Of a stretch of DNA of 64,000 bases, positions 9,752-19,918 are shown one piece after another. Within the stretch, counting starts at the first letter, position 1; the number at the start of each line of letters is the position of its first letter. A program made the translations under genes and the position numbers. The notes beneath the pieces are model-generated. The model ran no database searches. It was not told the origin of the DNA and saw only the letters and a program-made list of their open reading frames with translations. The DNA comes from Schizochytrium sp. CCTCC M209059 (taxonomy: Eukaryota; Sar; Bigyra; Thraustochytrida; Thraustochytriidae): NCBI GenBank assembly GCA_000818945.1, contig KN805455.1:57954-121953 (forward strand). Direction: 5' to 3'.

Positions 9752-11605
9752 CTAGGACGTGGCGCGGTCCGAACTCGTGCGCTGCCGCGCTTTGTGGCCG
9801 CTCTCCGCAGCCGGCGAGCCAAGCCAGAGATCCTCGGGCGAAAACCGTGCGGAACGTGGACTCAGCTGAGGCGAGGTCGGCACGGCCACCGATGGCAAAG
9901 AAGCATGCCGCTTGATTGACGCCGGTGCCACGGGCATGCTATCTTCTTCCTGCATCTCGGCCTCGGTATCCGAGTCAATCGATTCCGCGAGACGCTTGCG
10001 CTCATCAATCAGAATTGACTCCCACTCGATGCGGAAAATGAGCCAGACGGCGCGACGGACCACCTCGCACAGCTCGAGCACAAACGTCACACCCTCCTGC
10101 GTAAGCTGCAAATGTACAGAGAGTTTGATGGACCACAGCACGCGCAAGACAAGGTTGAAGACCATGGCCGCATAGTAGAAAATAGGCGTCGATGGTAAGA
10201 GTGGCATAATGTGCGCATTGCGCGCCTCGGGGGCAGTCTTGAATCGCGAAGGCTGCGCGGACCGGAAAAGGGCGGCGCCATACTGTCGAACCATGGACGA
10301 CCACGAATCCACCGAACGCCGCGCCGCAGGCAGCCCACTGCCCACAGACACGCCCTCGGCGTCAGCGCCAGGACCGCCGTCCCCACCGAGTTCGAGCGCG
10401 TCGAGATGCGCTGCCTGCGGCAATGCCAATGGCGGAAGCATTAGGGACCGCTGGCTTTGGTGCACGCCAAACGATGGACTTCGCGACAAGGTCGGGTGTT
10501 GCGGGAGCGCAGTCTCCAAGACCACAGAGTCCGCATGTTCCTGCTGGTCTTCGCCCTCAAGATCCTTGAACGTTTGCAGTAGGTCCGCGTTCGAGTCCTT
10601 GCTCTTGAGGCGCGTTGTCCGCGACATTTGCGTCATTTCTGTCTCCCGCGGCGGTTCCTCTGCAGAGTCTCCGTGGGGCACGCGCATATACATGGAGCGT
10701 CCGTCATTCATAAAGAGAAGACGCTCTCGAAGCCAAATGTAGTGCGCCTCTTTGCCCATAAGGCCCCAATCCATGACGACGTCCCACATGAAGGAAAACA
10801 GCGAGTTGAATGTTATTGCCAGCTTCCACAAAAGCTGCAGGCCATCGCTGTTAATGGAGGGGAACTGATGCGCAAATGCCGAGATCCAAATGACCGGAAA
10901 GGCGCTCGCATACTTTGCTGCGTTCACCAGGTGTGGAAACGACTGTCCCGTCGCACGGTACGCTACAATGCACTGACGAAAACGAAGCATAAAGGGTAAA
11001 CTGGTGATCAGAGGCCGCAGCCAGGAGTCCGCGCACGACTCTTCGTGCAGCATCGTCGAGCTCGTGCGTAAAATGTGCGAGCCCTGGATCTCTGCTTCAA
11101 AGGGGTCTTCCGCAGTAAACGAGTGACTCAGCAGGACGCACACGGAGACTTGCATGTCGGCCAAGGCTTTGCTCAGCGAGGTCATGATATCGCCCAGCAG
11201 CACCTCGGCGAAGAGTACGCCCGTTGGGAGCGGCATCAGGACTCGAACAAATGTGTGAAGCAAGCGCTCGCGACCGCGCCTGTTGAGCACATCGAGCGGG
11301 ACGAGAAGAATGCACAAGGAAGCAATGTACATGATGCCCGGAATCACCAGCGGGTCTGAAAAGGGCCACTTGAGCGAGTACATGAGCCAGCAGACCAGGA
11401 AAATACCAATGATGGCGCTTGCCGACGTGCATATTGCCGCCGGGCTCAGCGTGCTCTCGCGATCAAAGCCAAGTGCCTTGGAATAATCAATGTGCGTTTT
11501 GCGAAAGACAAAGACATCGACGCCCCAGAGGAACCACACGAGCGCAATGAGTAATGGCGGTCGAAAGTATACGTGACTCTCGTTTACAAAGGCTCCGAGA
11601 CCCAT
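9752..11605 (-). CDS. EXS-domain membrane protein (ERD1/XPR1-SYG1 family, no SPX)
   Basis: The 617-residue protein has about eight hydrophobic segments. It carries the EXS signature elements: a GDIMTSLSKALAD segment, LPFMLRFRQC, a HLVNAAKY segment, FMWDVVMDWGL, and a C-terminal RVLWSIK/RIEWESI region. A long acidic/Ser-rich hydrophilic insert (nt about 10690-10240) sits between the WD..DWG motif and the last transmembrane part. XPR1/SYG1 phosphate exporters carry an N-terminal SPX domain. That domain is absent and the protein starts directly with a hydrophobic segment, as in yeast Erd1, a Golgi protein linked to phosphate recycling and glycosyltransferase retention. Golgi or secretory membrane location is therefore inferred. 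The start MGLGAF is the first Met and is followed by a sensible TM topology. Confidence 0.82.
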   Translation of the reverse strand: MGLGAFVNESHVYFRPPLLIALVWFLWGVDVFVFRKTHIDYSKALGFDRESTLSPAAICTSASAIIGIFLVCWLMYSLKWPFSDPLVIPGIMYIASLCILLVPLDVLNRRGRERLLHTFVRVLMPLPTGVLFAEVLLGDIMTSLSKALADMQVSVCVLLSHSFTAEDPFEAEIQGSHILRTSSTMLHEESCADSWLRPLITSLPFMLRFRQCIVAYRATGQSFPHLVNAAKYASAFPVIWISAFAHQFPSINSDGLQLLWKLAITFNSLFSFMWDVVMDWGLMGKEAHYIWLRERLLFMNDGRSMYMRVPHGDSAEEPPRETEMTQMSRTTRLKSKDSNADLLQTFKDLEGEDQQEHADSVVLETALPQHPTLSRSPSFGVHQSQRSLMLPPLALPQAAHLDALELGGDGGPGADAEGVSVGSGLPAARRSVDSWSSMVRQYGAALFRSAQPSRFKTAPEARNAHIMPLLPSTPIFYYAAMVFNLVLRVLWSIKLSVHLQLTQEGVTFVLELCEVVRRAVWLIFRIEWESILIDERKRLAESIDSDTEAEMQEEDSMPVAPASIKRHASLPSVAVPTSPQLSPRSARFSPEDLWLGSPAAESGHKARQRTSSDRATS

Positions 11606-13252
11606 CTTGCCCTCTCCTCTCCGCTCCGTTGCCGGTCCGTCTTCCGAGAGAGCTCAATGGTCTGGGCTAGAGGCTGCGTCCGTCTGCCTCCCCCACTCAA
11701 CCCCAGCTTCCGCGTTTGCCGCGCGCCGGGCCTTGGCACTCTACCTGCCGTTTCTGTGCTCGATCGCGCGGCCCGTCGCGCAAGGGCCTTAAGGTCCGTC
11801 GTCGCAGGCGCTTCCACGCGCCGCGAGCCCGTGACTCGCGCGTGACCTGCGCGTCCGCACCAGCCCGCGCTGCAAGCCGATACCGGTTTTGTCGGCTTTT
11901 GCCACGTCAACATAGTACTACGTATACGTACATAATTTAGTAAAAATTATACATAGCGGTTGCCTCTCTGGCGGATGACGCCGAGATGGAGGAGAACCAC
12001 CGCAAGTTTGCAGTGGGGGAGGAAGAGGGAGCAACGGGACGTTTTGTTTCGGATTCACGAGACGATGGTTTGACCGCGTAATGCAGAGGGGCCAAGACGG
12101 CCACTGGTGGCTGCATTGTCGGCGGTCCGAAGGGAGGGAGGATTGAGTACCTTTGTTCCTCCTTTTCCATTATATTCTTCTCCTTTCCTTGGCTCTTCAG
12201 CCCATCGAAGAGCCTCGGGTTCAATGGCAGTCAATGGCAGAAGGCTTCTTTGACAGAGAACCAAAAAGAGAAGAAAAAGGTGGAGCCTACAACACATGAA
12301 CTGCTCTGACAGAGGCCGAGAGCCTTGGTACTAAACATGACTCCCTTGTTCTCGTTCCGCATGAGCGCGAGGGACCCCATCATCGTATCTCCGAGAGTGG
12401 GCATCGGTAGTCAGCCAGACCCGGTTTCTCGTTCCACAGTTCTGAGCATCACACGCCGTGCAAGCAAGACCAGCTTCCATCCCACCAGGCGCCTTCGCCG
12501 CTGTTCGTCCGTCGATCATCCGATCGTGTCTGGAACTCACTTTTTCCAGGGCTTGGCACGGTTAGAGCCCGCAAGGATTTCCCGGGATATCGTTGCTGCC
12601 GTCACCTTGGCATCGTCGCTCTCGTCGCGCCTCGTCTCGACGACGGGACGTCAAGTTGCCTTCGTGAACGTACGCCGTCACGTTGTTCTTCTTCAAGTTG
12701 TTCATCCGTGCACGAAGTAGAAGTAGGCTAGCCGCAAAAGCTGTGCAGTGCACAGGCATGCAGACGGTCTGGGACCTCGGCGAGACCCCTGCGGGCCCGC
12801 TCCTGCTCCGCCGCTCGGTCTCCTGCGAGTCCTGCTCGCTGCGGCCAGCCGGCCTCCGCCCGCGGCCGTCGTCGCCGCCGGGCCCGGTCTGTCGTCGCAG
12901 GCCGGTCGGGCGCGGAATCGTCGCCGCGCTTGGCCAAGTTCACCGATCCATTCCAATCGCACACGCGCAGAGCGGCGCAGCGGCGAGGCGCGCCGCGCGA
13001 GGGACGTCTGCGGCCGCGAGCTCGAGCGGAAAGAGAAGCAGAGCGGAGCGGAGCAGAGCAGAGCAGAGGCCCGGACCGGGACCGGGACCGGGAGCGAGAG
13101 CGAGAGAAGCCAGCCACGCAGAGCGGAGGCCTCCTGCCCGTTTTGCGTTGCGCTCGCGCCTCGCATTCGCAGTCACGGCGAGCGTGCTTGCATTTGCAGT
13201 GGCCGCTTCAAACAGAGTCTGCAAGTGCAATTCAAAAATCGAGGCAAGCCGA

Positions 13253-13311
13253 GGAAAGGAGAGGAAAGGGGAGGAAAGGGGGGAAAGGGGAGAATGGGGG
13301 AAAGGAGAGCA
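13253..13311 (+). repeat. G-rich purine tract upstream of myosin
   Basis: This is an almost pure purine stretch with G runs of 4, 6, 4 and 5 separated by short A-rich spacers. It is a candidate G-quadruplex or triplex sequence. Confidence 0.7.
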
Positions 13312-13589
13312 AAACCCGTTTGAACCCGAGCGCGGCAGAGCGAGCGACCCGCGGGGAGACGCGCAGACGCACGCAGGCAGGCCGGCCAGGCCGCGCGCGA
13401 GGGCGGAGGGCGCGGGGAGACGCGGGTCGGAGCGGAGCGGAGCGCGAAGAGAGAGCGAGCGCGGCGCGGCACGGCGCGGCGCGGTGCGGCTCGTGTCTTC
13501 GTCGCGAGGCGTGAACGCCAAGTGGACGGCGACGTGGAGGCCGTGCGCGCTCCTGGCTTTTGGCTTGCCTTCAAGTTGCCTTGCTGGCT

Positions 13590-13630
13590 TGGCTTGCCTT
13601 GCCTTGCCTTGCCTTGCGTTGCCTTGCCCG
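13590..13630 (+). repeat. (TTGCC) pentanucleotide run
   Basis: About seven near-perfect TTGCC units occur in the myosin upstream region. One unit carries a G change. Confidence 0.85.
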
Positions 13631-13956
13631 CTCGCTCGCTTGCGGCGGCGCCGGCCGGCTGCGTGCAGGTGGCCGGGAGCGCGGCCAAGACGGGAGCGAG
13701 GCGTCTGCGCCGAGCGCGAGGTTCCGCGGCGCCCGCAAGAAAAGCGGACAAGGCGAGGTTTCTCTCCTTGCTTTGTTTCTGCCTTTCCTTGATCAAGTCC
13801 GAGTCGTCTCGATAAAAGAAAGAGAAAGAGAGAGAAAAAAAAAAGAAAAAAAAAAAAGGAAAAAAGGCTTACGTGGCAAAGTAATAAGATCGAGCGCGAC
13901 GCAGCTGCACGGCGCTCCTCTGGACCAAGACCGCCGGCGACGACGCAGGAGAAAGC

Positions 13957-16900
13957 ATGGCGTCCGAGGCTGCCGGCGCGCGCGTGTGGATCCGGGACGG
14001 GAAGCTCGCGTGGGTGCGCGGCGTCCTCGAGTCCCGTGAGGAAACCAAAGACGGCAAGTGGAAGTTCGTCGTGCGTAAAGAGCCACGAGACGAGGGCGAG
14101 AGCGACAACGAGGACAGCGACGAGGAGGATGTCGACGAGACGAGCAGCGAGGACGTCGTAGAGATTCTGGGCGAGAGCAAGGAGCTCTCGCAGCACAATG
14201 ATATTTTCCTCTGCAACCAGTTCGAAGATGCGCGCACACTCGCAGACGTCGAAGATCTCACGCGTCTCACCCATTTGCACGAACCATCAATCTTGCAGAG
14301 CCTGAACGACCGGTTCAAGAATGACAATATCTACACCAACACAGGCCCCATTCTTCTGGCCGTCAACCCATTCAAGCAGCTTCGTCTCTACAGTCCAGAC
14401 CTGCTGGAGATGTACTACAGCACCGGTCTGCTACGATCACAGGGCCTAGAGGCACCACAAATGCCCCCTCACGTGTTTGCCACTGGCGACGCAGCCTACC
14501 GCAATCTCGTAGACACCATGGACCAAGGCGCCAAGAATCAGAGCATCCTCGTCAGCGGCGAGTCCGGTGCTGGCAAAACAGAGAGCACGAAATACATTAT
14601 GAAGTACTTGGCGACGGTCGCGCGCGATGCCAACAAATCCGGCGGCGAGCAGATTGCCGACATGGTTCTGCAGTCGAACCCAATTCTCGAGGCCTTTGGT
14701 AACGCCCGCACAAACCGCAACGATAACAGTTCGCGTTTCGGCAAGTTCATTGAAATGCAGTTCAGCACCGACAAGCATCGTCTCGTTGGCGCGCGCATCG
14801 TCACTTATCTCCTCGAAAAGGTGCGCCTCGCAAAACAGGGGCTCGGCGAGCGCAACTTTCACGTCTTTTACCAGCTATGCAGAGGCGCCTCCGAGGAACA
14901 GCTCGAGGCCTGGCACGTTCCCGACCTCGAAGCTTGCGGCATCACCAACCAGAGCGAGTGTTTTGACCGCCGCGATGGTGTCGACGATGAATCCCAGTTT
15001 CAACACATGTGGAAGGCCATGGAGACGATGGGCTTTAGCGACGACGAAAAGGCGCAGCTTATGCGCACCGTTTCGGCCGTCATGAACCTGGGTAACCTCA
15101 TTTTTGTGCCGGACGTTGATGGCAAAGCCGCGGGTGACGAGGACGAGGCCGCCACGCTCGACCAGACTGACGAGGATAGCAAGCACGCCCTCGCGGCCTG
15201 TGCCGATCTCATCAAAGTTGCCGAAGATGCCATCGTCACCGCGCTCACAACCCGCCGCATTAAGGTCGGCGCCGACTGGATCGATAAGCGCCTCAACGTC
15301 GACGAAGCCGCCGATGCGCGCGATGCTCTTCTCAAGACCATTTACTCTCGCATGTTCGATCGCGTCGTGCTTCGCGTCAACGAGAGCATCCAGGTGGGGA
15401 CCAAGACGAAAACGAACTCGATTGGTGTCCTCGATATCTTCGGTTTTGAGGTCTTTGACTTTAACTCGTTCGAACAGCTCTGCATCAACTATGCCAACGA
15501 GACGCTGCAGCAGCAATTCAATCAGTTTGTCTTCAAGCTGGAACAAAAGGAGTACGAAAAGGAAAAGATCAAGTGGTCCTTTATCGACTTTCCCGACAAC
15601 CAGCAGTGCCTTGATCTCATCGAGTCCAAACCCATTGGTATCATTTCACTTTTGGACGAGCAATGTCTCTTTCCCAAGGGCAACGACAAGAGTCTGGCAG
15701 GAAAGTTTTATGAGCTCCTTTCTGATGTCCCTCGCTTCTCCGTGGCGAACAAGGACAAGGTGAACTACCGGTTCACGGTCGAGCACTATGCCGGCGATGT
15801 CACCTACGACACGGCCGGCTTTGTTGCCAAGAACAAGGACCAACTGTACCCGGAATCGCTCGAGCTGATGCAGTCGAGCCAGGATCCCTTTTTTGCACTT
15901 CTCTTTCCCAAGGACAAGGCCTCTGCAGGAGCAGGCAAGAAAAATGGCCGCTCCATTCAGTCGAAAACGTTGGGGTCCCAATTCAAGGATCAGCTTTCAG
16001 ATCTTCTCAAGACGATTCGCAGCACCTCGCCCCACTATGTGCGCTGTCTCAAGCCCAACGATCGGGCTGCCCCAAATGTCCTTGTGCGCAAGCGTCTTGT
16101 AGATCAGCTTCGCTATGGCGGTGTCCTCGAGGCCGTCAAGGTGGCGCGCGCCGGCTACCCGGTCCGCATGGTGCTTGCCAGCTTTGTTGCGCGCTACTTC
16201 ATGGTCGCACCCAGTCGCTCCTTTTCGAGCGTTGCCAAGGCCAAGGCTGAGCAGGATGGCAAGCCTGCCACTCTTAAAATTGTCGAGGCTCTTCAACTCG
16301 AAGAGGGCCAAGAGTATCAGATTGGCCGCACCAAGATCTTTTTGCGCAAGGGCGCATACGAGCGAATTGAGGATGCCCGCATGGCCTGCATGAAACAGGC
16401 CGCGACGCGCATTCAGGCGCTTCTCCGCGCTGCCAAGGACAGAAAGCACTACATTGTCTCGCTGCGTAGCGCGCACAAGATTCAGGCCATTATCCGAGGT
16501 TTCCTGGGTCGCGCCCGGGCCCGCCACATGCGCGAGGAAGAGTCCGCTACCACGATTCAAGCAGCGGCGCGGCGCCGACTTGCGGTCAAGTCGCGACTCG
16601 TCGCCATGCGCGCGATTGTCACCATGCAGTGCTCGTACCGCGCCTACAAGAATCGTCTCTTGCGCCGTGAGCGCCTGCGCGACTCGAGCGTGCTGCGCAT
16701 CCAGGCATGGTATCGAGGTCTGCCTGCGCGTCGCTCCTTTTTGGCGCAGCGCAAGGGCGTCATGCTCTTGCAGCAGGCCGTTCGTCGCAAGCTCGCGCGC
16801 GCGCAGCTCAAGCGCCTGCGCGAGGAGGCCAGGCAGGTTGGCAATTTGCAAGGCAAAATTTCCGATCTGCAGACGCGCGTGCAGGACCTCGAGACCGAGC

Positions 16901-17997
16901 TTGCTCAGGAAAAGGAGGCCCACGAGGCTCTCAAGCAAGCCACCGAAGGGTCCTCGGACGCCCAAGCCGGACTTGCAGAGGAACTGGCGCAAGCCAAGAC
17001 CCGGATTGCCGAGCTCGAGGCCGAGATTGCCGACCTTCGCGAAGCTGCGGCCCAGTCGCAGGCGCAGGCGCAAGTCTCCGCGCAGGTGGCGGCGCCCGCG
17101 TCATCGCCACCGCCACCTCCTTCCGCGCCGAGCGCTGATACGGATGCTTTGCAGACTCAGTGCGATGCCCAGGCACAGGAGATCGAGGCCCTTCGCGCGC
17201 AGCTCGCTGCCGCAAGCACGTCGAGCGCGCGCACCATGAGCAATCGCGAGATTGGTCTCTCCGAGGACAAGGAGGGCGAAGAGATGCACATTAGTTCAGT
17301 GAGCACCAAGGCCAATGAGCAGGATGGCGACATCGTCGCGGCCCAGGAAGCTGATATTCGCAGGCTTACCGAGACAGTTGCACGGCTCGAGGGCGATCTG
17401 GCCAAGGCCAATGGGGTTGCTAACGGTGGCGACAATGCTGCTGCTGTTTGCGCCGGTGCTTCGGGAGAGGCCGAAGCTCTCCTTCGGGCTCAAATCGAAG
17501 AGCTCCAGAATAAGCTCAAAGAGGCTGAAGCTAGCAACAACCGCGGTCGCCGCACCAGTGACGTGAGCGCCGCGAGTCGCCGCGATCTTGTTGAGGAGAC
17601 TGTCGACACGGACGGTGAACACCCGGATGCCGACCCGACGCCGCCCGATGCGCGCATGGACGCCCTGCAAAAGGAGGTGAGCGCGCTCTCCGAGGAGAAG
17701 GACGAGGTCCTTGCACAGCTTCGAGAATTCACCGAGCGCATGATGGACGCCGAGAATCGCGCGAACACCTACCAAAACGATGCCGTGGCTCTGCGTAAGG
17801 CGAATCGCGAGCTCTATGAAAAGCTCCAGTCCATGGAAACTCTCTCTGACCAAGCAAGCAGCGTGAAAATCAAGCTTGCGCGTCGTCTCGAGGGGCTCAT
17901 CCTCGAAAACAGGACATTGCGCCAGGAGATGAATGATTACGAGAACATGAATGCGCGTCTTACGCAGGAGAATAAACTTCTCACCTCGCGACGCTGA
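13957..17997 (+). CDS. Unconventional myosin heavy chain with six IQ motifs
   Basis: The 1,346-residue protein starts with a short SH3-like segment (VWIRDGKLAWVRG) and an acidic insert. The motor head follows, with P-loop GESGAGKT (201-208), switch I NARTNRNDNSSRFGK (249-263) and switch II DIFGFE (493-498), then an actin-binding region ending in SPHYVRCLKPN. Residues about 805-960 hold six IQ motifs for calmodulin-type light chains. Coiled-coil segments lie at about 960-1045 and 1225-1345, separated by a Pro/Ser-rich linker near 1050-1065. The key ATPase residues are present, so an active actin motor is expected. There is no DIL cargo domain, FERM, MyTH4 or TH1 tail, so it is not a complete myosin V/XI. 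Stramenopile-specific myosins often have such tails. Class assignment needs a head-domain phylogeny. Confidence 0.95.
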   Translation: MASEAAGARVWIRDGKLAWVRGVLESREETKDGKWKFVVRKEPRDEGESDNEDSDEEDVDETSSEDVVEILGESKELSQHNDIFLCNQFEDARTLADVEDLTRLTHLHEPSILQSLNDRFKNDNIYTNTGPILLAVNPFKQLRLYSPDLLEMYYSTGLLRSQGLEAPQMPPHVFATGDAAYRNLVDTMDQGAKNQSILVSGESGAGKTESTKYIMKYLATVARDANKSGGEQIADMVLQSNPILEAFGNARTNRNDNSSRFGKFIEMQFSTDKHRLVGARIVTYLLEKVRLAKQGLGERNFHVFYQLCRGASEEQLEAWHVPDLEACGITNQSECFDRRDGVDDESQFQHMWKAMETMGFSDDEKAQLMRTVSAVMNLGNLIFVPDVDGKAAGDEDEAATLDQTDEDSKHALAACADLIKVAEDAIVTALTTRRIKVGADWIDKRLNVDEAADARDALLKTIYSRMFDRVVLRVNESIQVGTKTKTNSIGVLDIFGFEVFDFNSFEQLCINYANETLQQQFNQFVFKLEQKEYEKEKIKWSFIDFPDNQQCLDLIESKPIGIISLLDEQCLFPKGNDKSLAGKFYELLSDVPRFSVANKDKVNYRFTVEHYAGDVTYDTAGFVAKNKDQLYPESLELMQSSQDPFFALLFPKDKASAGAGKKNGRSIQSKTLGSQFKDQLSDLLKTIRSTSPHYVRCLKPNDRAAPNVLVRKRLVDQLRYGGVLEAVKVARAGYPVRMVLASFVARYFMVAPSRSFSSVAKAKAEQDGKPATLKIVEALQLEEGQEYQIGRTKIFLRKGAYERIEDARMACMKQAATRIQALLRAAKDRKHYIVSLRSAHKIQAIIRGFLGRARARHMREEESATTIQAAARRRLAVKSRLVAMRAIVTMQCSYRAYKNRLLRRERLRDSSVLRIQAWYRGLPARRSFLAQRKGVMLLQQAVRRKLARAQLKRLREEARQVGNLQGKISDLQTRVQDLETELAQEKEAHEALKQATEGSSDAQAGLAEELAQAKTRIAELEAEIADLREAAAQSQAQAQVSAQVAAPASSPPPPPSAPSADTDALQTQCDAQAQEIEALRAQLAAASTSSARTMSNREIGLSEDKEGEEMHISSVSTKANEQDGDIVAAQEADIRRLTETVARLEGDLAKANGVANGGDNAAAVCAGASGEAEALLRAQIEELQNKLKEAEASNNRGRRTSDVSAASRRDLVEETVDTDGEHPDADPTPPDARMDALQKEVSALSEEKDEVLAQLREFTERMMDAENRANTYQNDAVALRKANRELYEKLQSMETLSDQASSVKIKLARRLEGLILENRTLRQEMNDYENMNARLTQENKLLTSRR

Positions 17998-18208
17998 TGA
18001 TGAACAGACTGTGTCAGATTCCACTTCAAGATTGAGCGTGCGTGCGCGCGCGCGTACTACGTTCGCGTTGAGCGATCAGATTGCGCGGCTCGCTCGCTAA
18101 TTTTTTTCTAGAGAACAAAAGGAAAAAGAAAAAGAAAAAAGAGGAAAAGAGAGAGAGAGAGAGAGAATCAAATAATAAAAAATATGTTTGCACTGTACTG
18201 CTCGCTTC
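17998..18208. other. Convergent spacer with purine tract and (GA)n
   Basis: This short spacer between the myosin and Wss1-like stops holds an A/G-only tract at about 18114-18167, including a (GA)9 run. No gene is seen. Confidence 0.8.
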
Positions 18209-19918
18209 TCACGCAGGCGCGCCGAGCAAAGCTCGGGTGAGTTCTGTAAGCTCAAGAGCCTGATGAAGGCCAAATTGCGTCCTGGCCAAAGATCGCTCCG
18301 AACGCACAAAAATCAAAACATCCTCGCCCTGCACATTGTCTTTCTGCAGTTCCCAGCCGGTCGTTGCAAGCACGTGCCGTGCTCCAAGAGCATCGCCGAT
18401 TGTCTCTTTAAACTTGGCATTTGCAATACGCAGGCGTCGAAACTTTTCATTCTCCGGAGATCGGACGATGTTTCCCAGGACCTTGGTAATCATGTCCAGA
18501 GCACGTAGGGCGACCTGCGGCTCGTTTCTTTCCACAATCTGACCCACCGCGCGACTCACCGTCTCACGCTCTAACTCATCGAGAAAGTCCGCTGACTGAA
18601 AAGGGGGCGTCTCCATATCGCCGCGCTCTGCGCTGGCTACATTTGAGGATGATGGCGCTAATGAAGGAGATGATGATGATGATGAGGAGGAGGAGGAGAA
18701 GTGGGAGGACGATGTCGGTGATGGTTGGGCTGGAGGAGTTGCAAGCGAGTTGTCAGGCGCGGTGCTCAGAATCTGTGTCGTCACCTCACGTGCGCTGCTT
18801 TTCTTCACGGACTTTGGACGGGAAGTTATCGCATCTTCCTTTGTATTGCCGTTAGGAGACTCAGTGCGAGACTCAGATTTTGTTGTTGACGTGGAAGAAT
18901 CTTTGAGAACTGGCGCGGCACTGGCAACATTTGCTCGAGCACGCTTGGAAGCTGCCGCAGCGGCTGCATGTCTTGGGTCACTTTCCTCGCCCGGGTCTGT
19001 CTCCTTGTGATCTCTATCCGCCCCCAATCGATAGACGCCTCCCTGAGGCTTTGACGGGTCCACGGGTGAGGGCTTCGCGACGAGCGCAGCATTGAGGAAG
19101 TGGTCGCCTCCCAAGACGCGACCATGAGAAGAACGCCAATCAAGTGCAACTTGCTCCTTTTCGATCTGCCGCATAAGCTTATAAAACTCGGCATCGTGAT
19201 CCGAATGCACCATGTGCGAAAGCTCGTGACAGAGCACCTTTTTCACCTCATCGTACTTGCGAAAGCCCTGGAGATCGTCGGTGCGCAAGCGCAAGGAGAT
19301 TTCCTGGCCCTTGTTGATGTTCACGCCTAGCACGCACACTGGATCAACGCCGACCTTGCCGTCTGGGTACATTTCACTAAGCACACCGACCTTCCATCGG
19401 TGTTTGCGCATGACCGCAACAAAACCTGGATCAGTGCCCAGACGCTCGAGAATTTCTCGCGCACGCCCAGCGTCGCGAAATTGAGGAAGTGCACGATACC
19501 CATGGAAACGCCACTCGGTGCTTGCTGCCGTGCGCATGCGAGCTTCCTTTTCGCGCACGGCGCTCTGGTGCTCGCGCTCACGCTGGACCTCGTCATAGTC
19601 GACGTCGAGGTCGTTCCACACGGTGCGTGCAGCGGCCTCTGTGCCAGAGGCTTCGGCCTCTGCCACAGTCTTCACCTCTTGCTCGGTGCTCCCAAAGAGC
19701 TGTACGAGTTCGCCGTCGCCCTCCTGACCGTGTGCCGCAAGTCCGGCGAGTTGCTCGTCGTCTTGTAGCCTCGCGCCGGCCTTGGCGACGAGCTTCTGCC
19801 GCTCTGGCGGCACGCCCGTCTGCGCAAAGAGCTGCGACTGCACCTCGGCCAGCGAGTTCGCCGCTACAGAGAACTCCTCGCCCCGGAAGCGCACGCGCAG
19901 CCTCGCCGCCGTTGCCAT
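18209..19918 (-). CDS. UBL-WLM-PUB metalloprotease (Wss1/SPRTN-type, DNA-protein crosslink repair)
   Basis: An N-terminal ubiquitin-like domain (about 1-75) is followed by a WLM zinc metalloprotease domain. Its active site HELSHMVHSDHD (from about residue 230) fits HExxH plus a third His. After a Ser/Lys-rich disordered linker comes a PUB-like domain (about 455-560: QVALRALDMITKVLGNIVR and following). Yeast Wss1 cleaves proteins crosslinked to DNA, and PUB domains bind p97/Cdc48. UBL, WLM and PUB together suggest a Cdc48-linked protease, as in plant WSS1-type proteins. The start chosen at 19918 (MATAARL) begins directly at the UBL. An upstream in-frame Met at 19984 would add 22 Thr/Ser-rich residues. 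All three zinc ligands and the catalytic Glu are present. Confidence 0.88.
   Translation of the reverse strand: MATAARLRVRFRGEEFSVAANSLAEVQSQLFAQTGVPPERQKLVAKAGARLQDDEQLAGLAAHGQEGDGELVQLFGSTEQEVKTVAEAEASGTEAAARTVWNDLDVDYDEVQREREHQSAVREKEARMRTAASTEWRFHGYRALPQFRDAGRAREILERLGTDPGFVAVMRKHRWKVGVLSEMYPDGKVGVDPVCVLGVNINKGQEISLRLRTDDLQGFRKYDEVKKVLCHELSHMVHSDHDAEFYKLMRQIEKEQVALDWRSSHGRVLGGDHFLNAALVAKPSPVDPSKPQGGVYRLGADRDHKETDPGEESDPRHAAAAAASKRARANVASAAPVLKDSSTSTTKSESRTESPNGNTKEDAITSRPKSVKKSSAREVTTQILSTAPDNSLATPPAQPSPTSSSHFSSSSSSSSSSPSLAPSSSNVASAERGDMETPPFQSADFLDELERETVSRAVGQIVERNEPQVALRALDMITKVLGNIVRSPENEKFRRLRIANAKFKETIGDALGARHVLATTGWELQKDNVQGEDVLIFVRSERSLARTQFGLHQALELTELTRALLGAPA

Larger units (their letters stand above)
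11606..13956. other. 2.3-kb divergent intergenic region; no gene supported
   Basis: This spacer lies between the EXS (-) and myosin (+) starts. Near 11910-11935 is an AT-rich patch with alternating tac/gta. The stretch 12780-13560 is extremely GC-rich, with CGGGAC repeats (13074-13096) and a G-rich purine tract (13253-13311). A (TTGCC)n run lies at 13590-13630 and an A-rich purine tract at 13815-13866, about 90 bp before the myosin ATG. Open frames in it are Arg/Ala-rich without recognisable protein. Confidence 0.65.

Noticed and set aside
12683..13792. 369-codon plus-strand frame upstream of myosin
   Set aside because: Arg/Ala/Gly-rich without recognisable motifs. Composition follows the GC-rich spacer.
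12940..14280. 446-codon minus-strand frame across the myosin start
   Set aside because: Overlaps the myosin N-terminus antisense and is Ala/Arg/Ser low complexity from GC-rich DNA.
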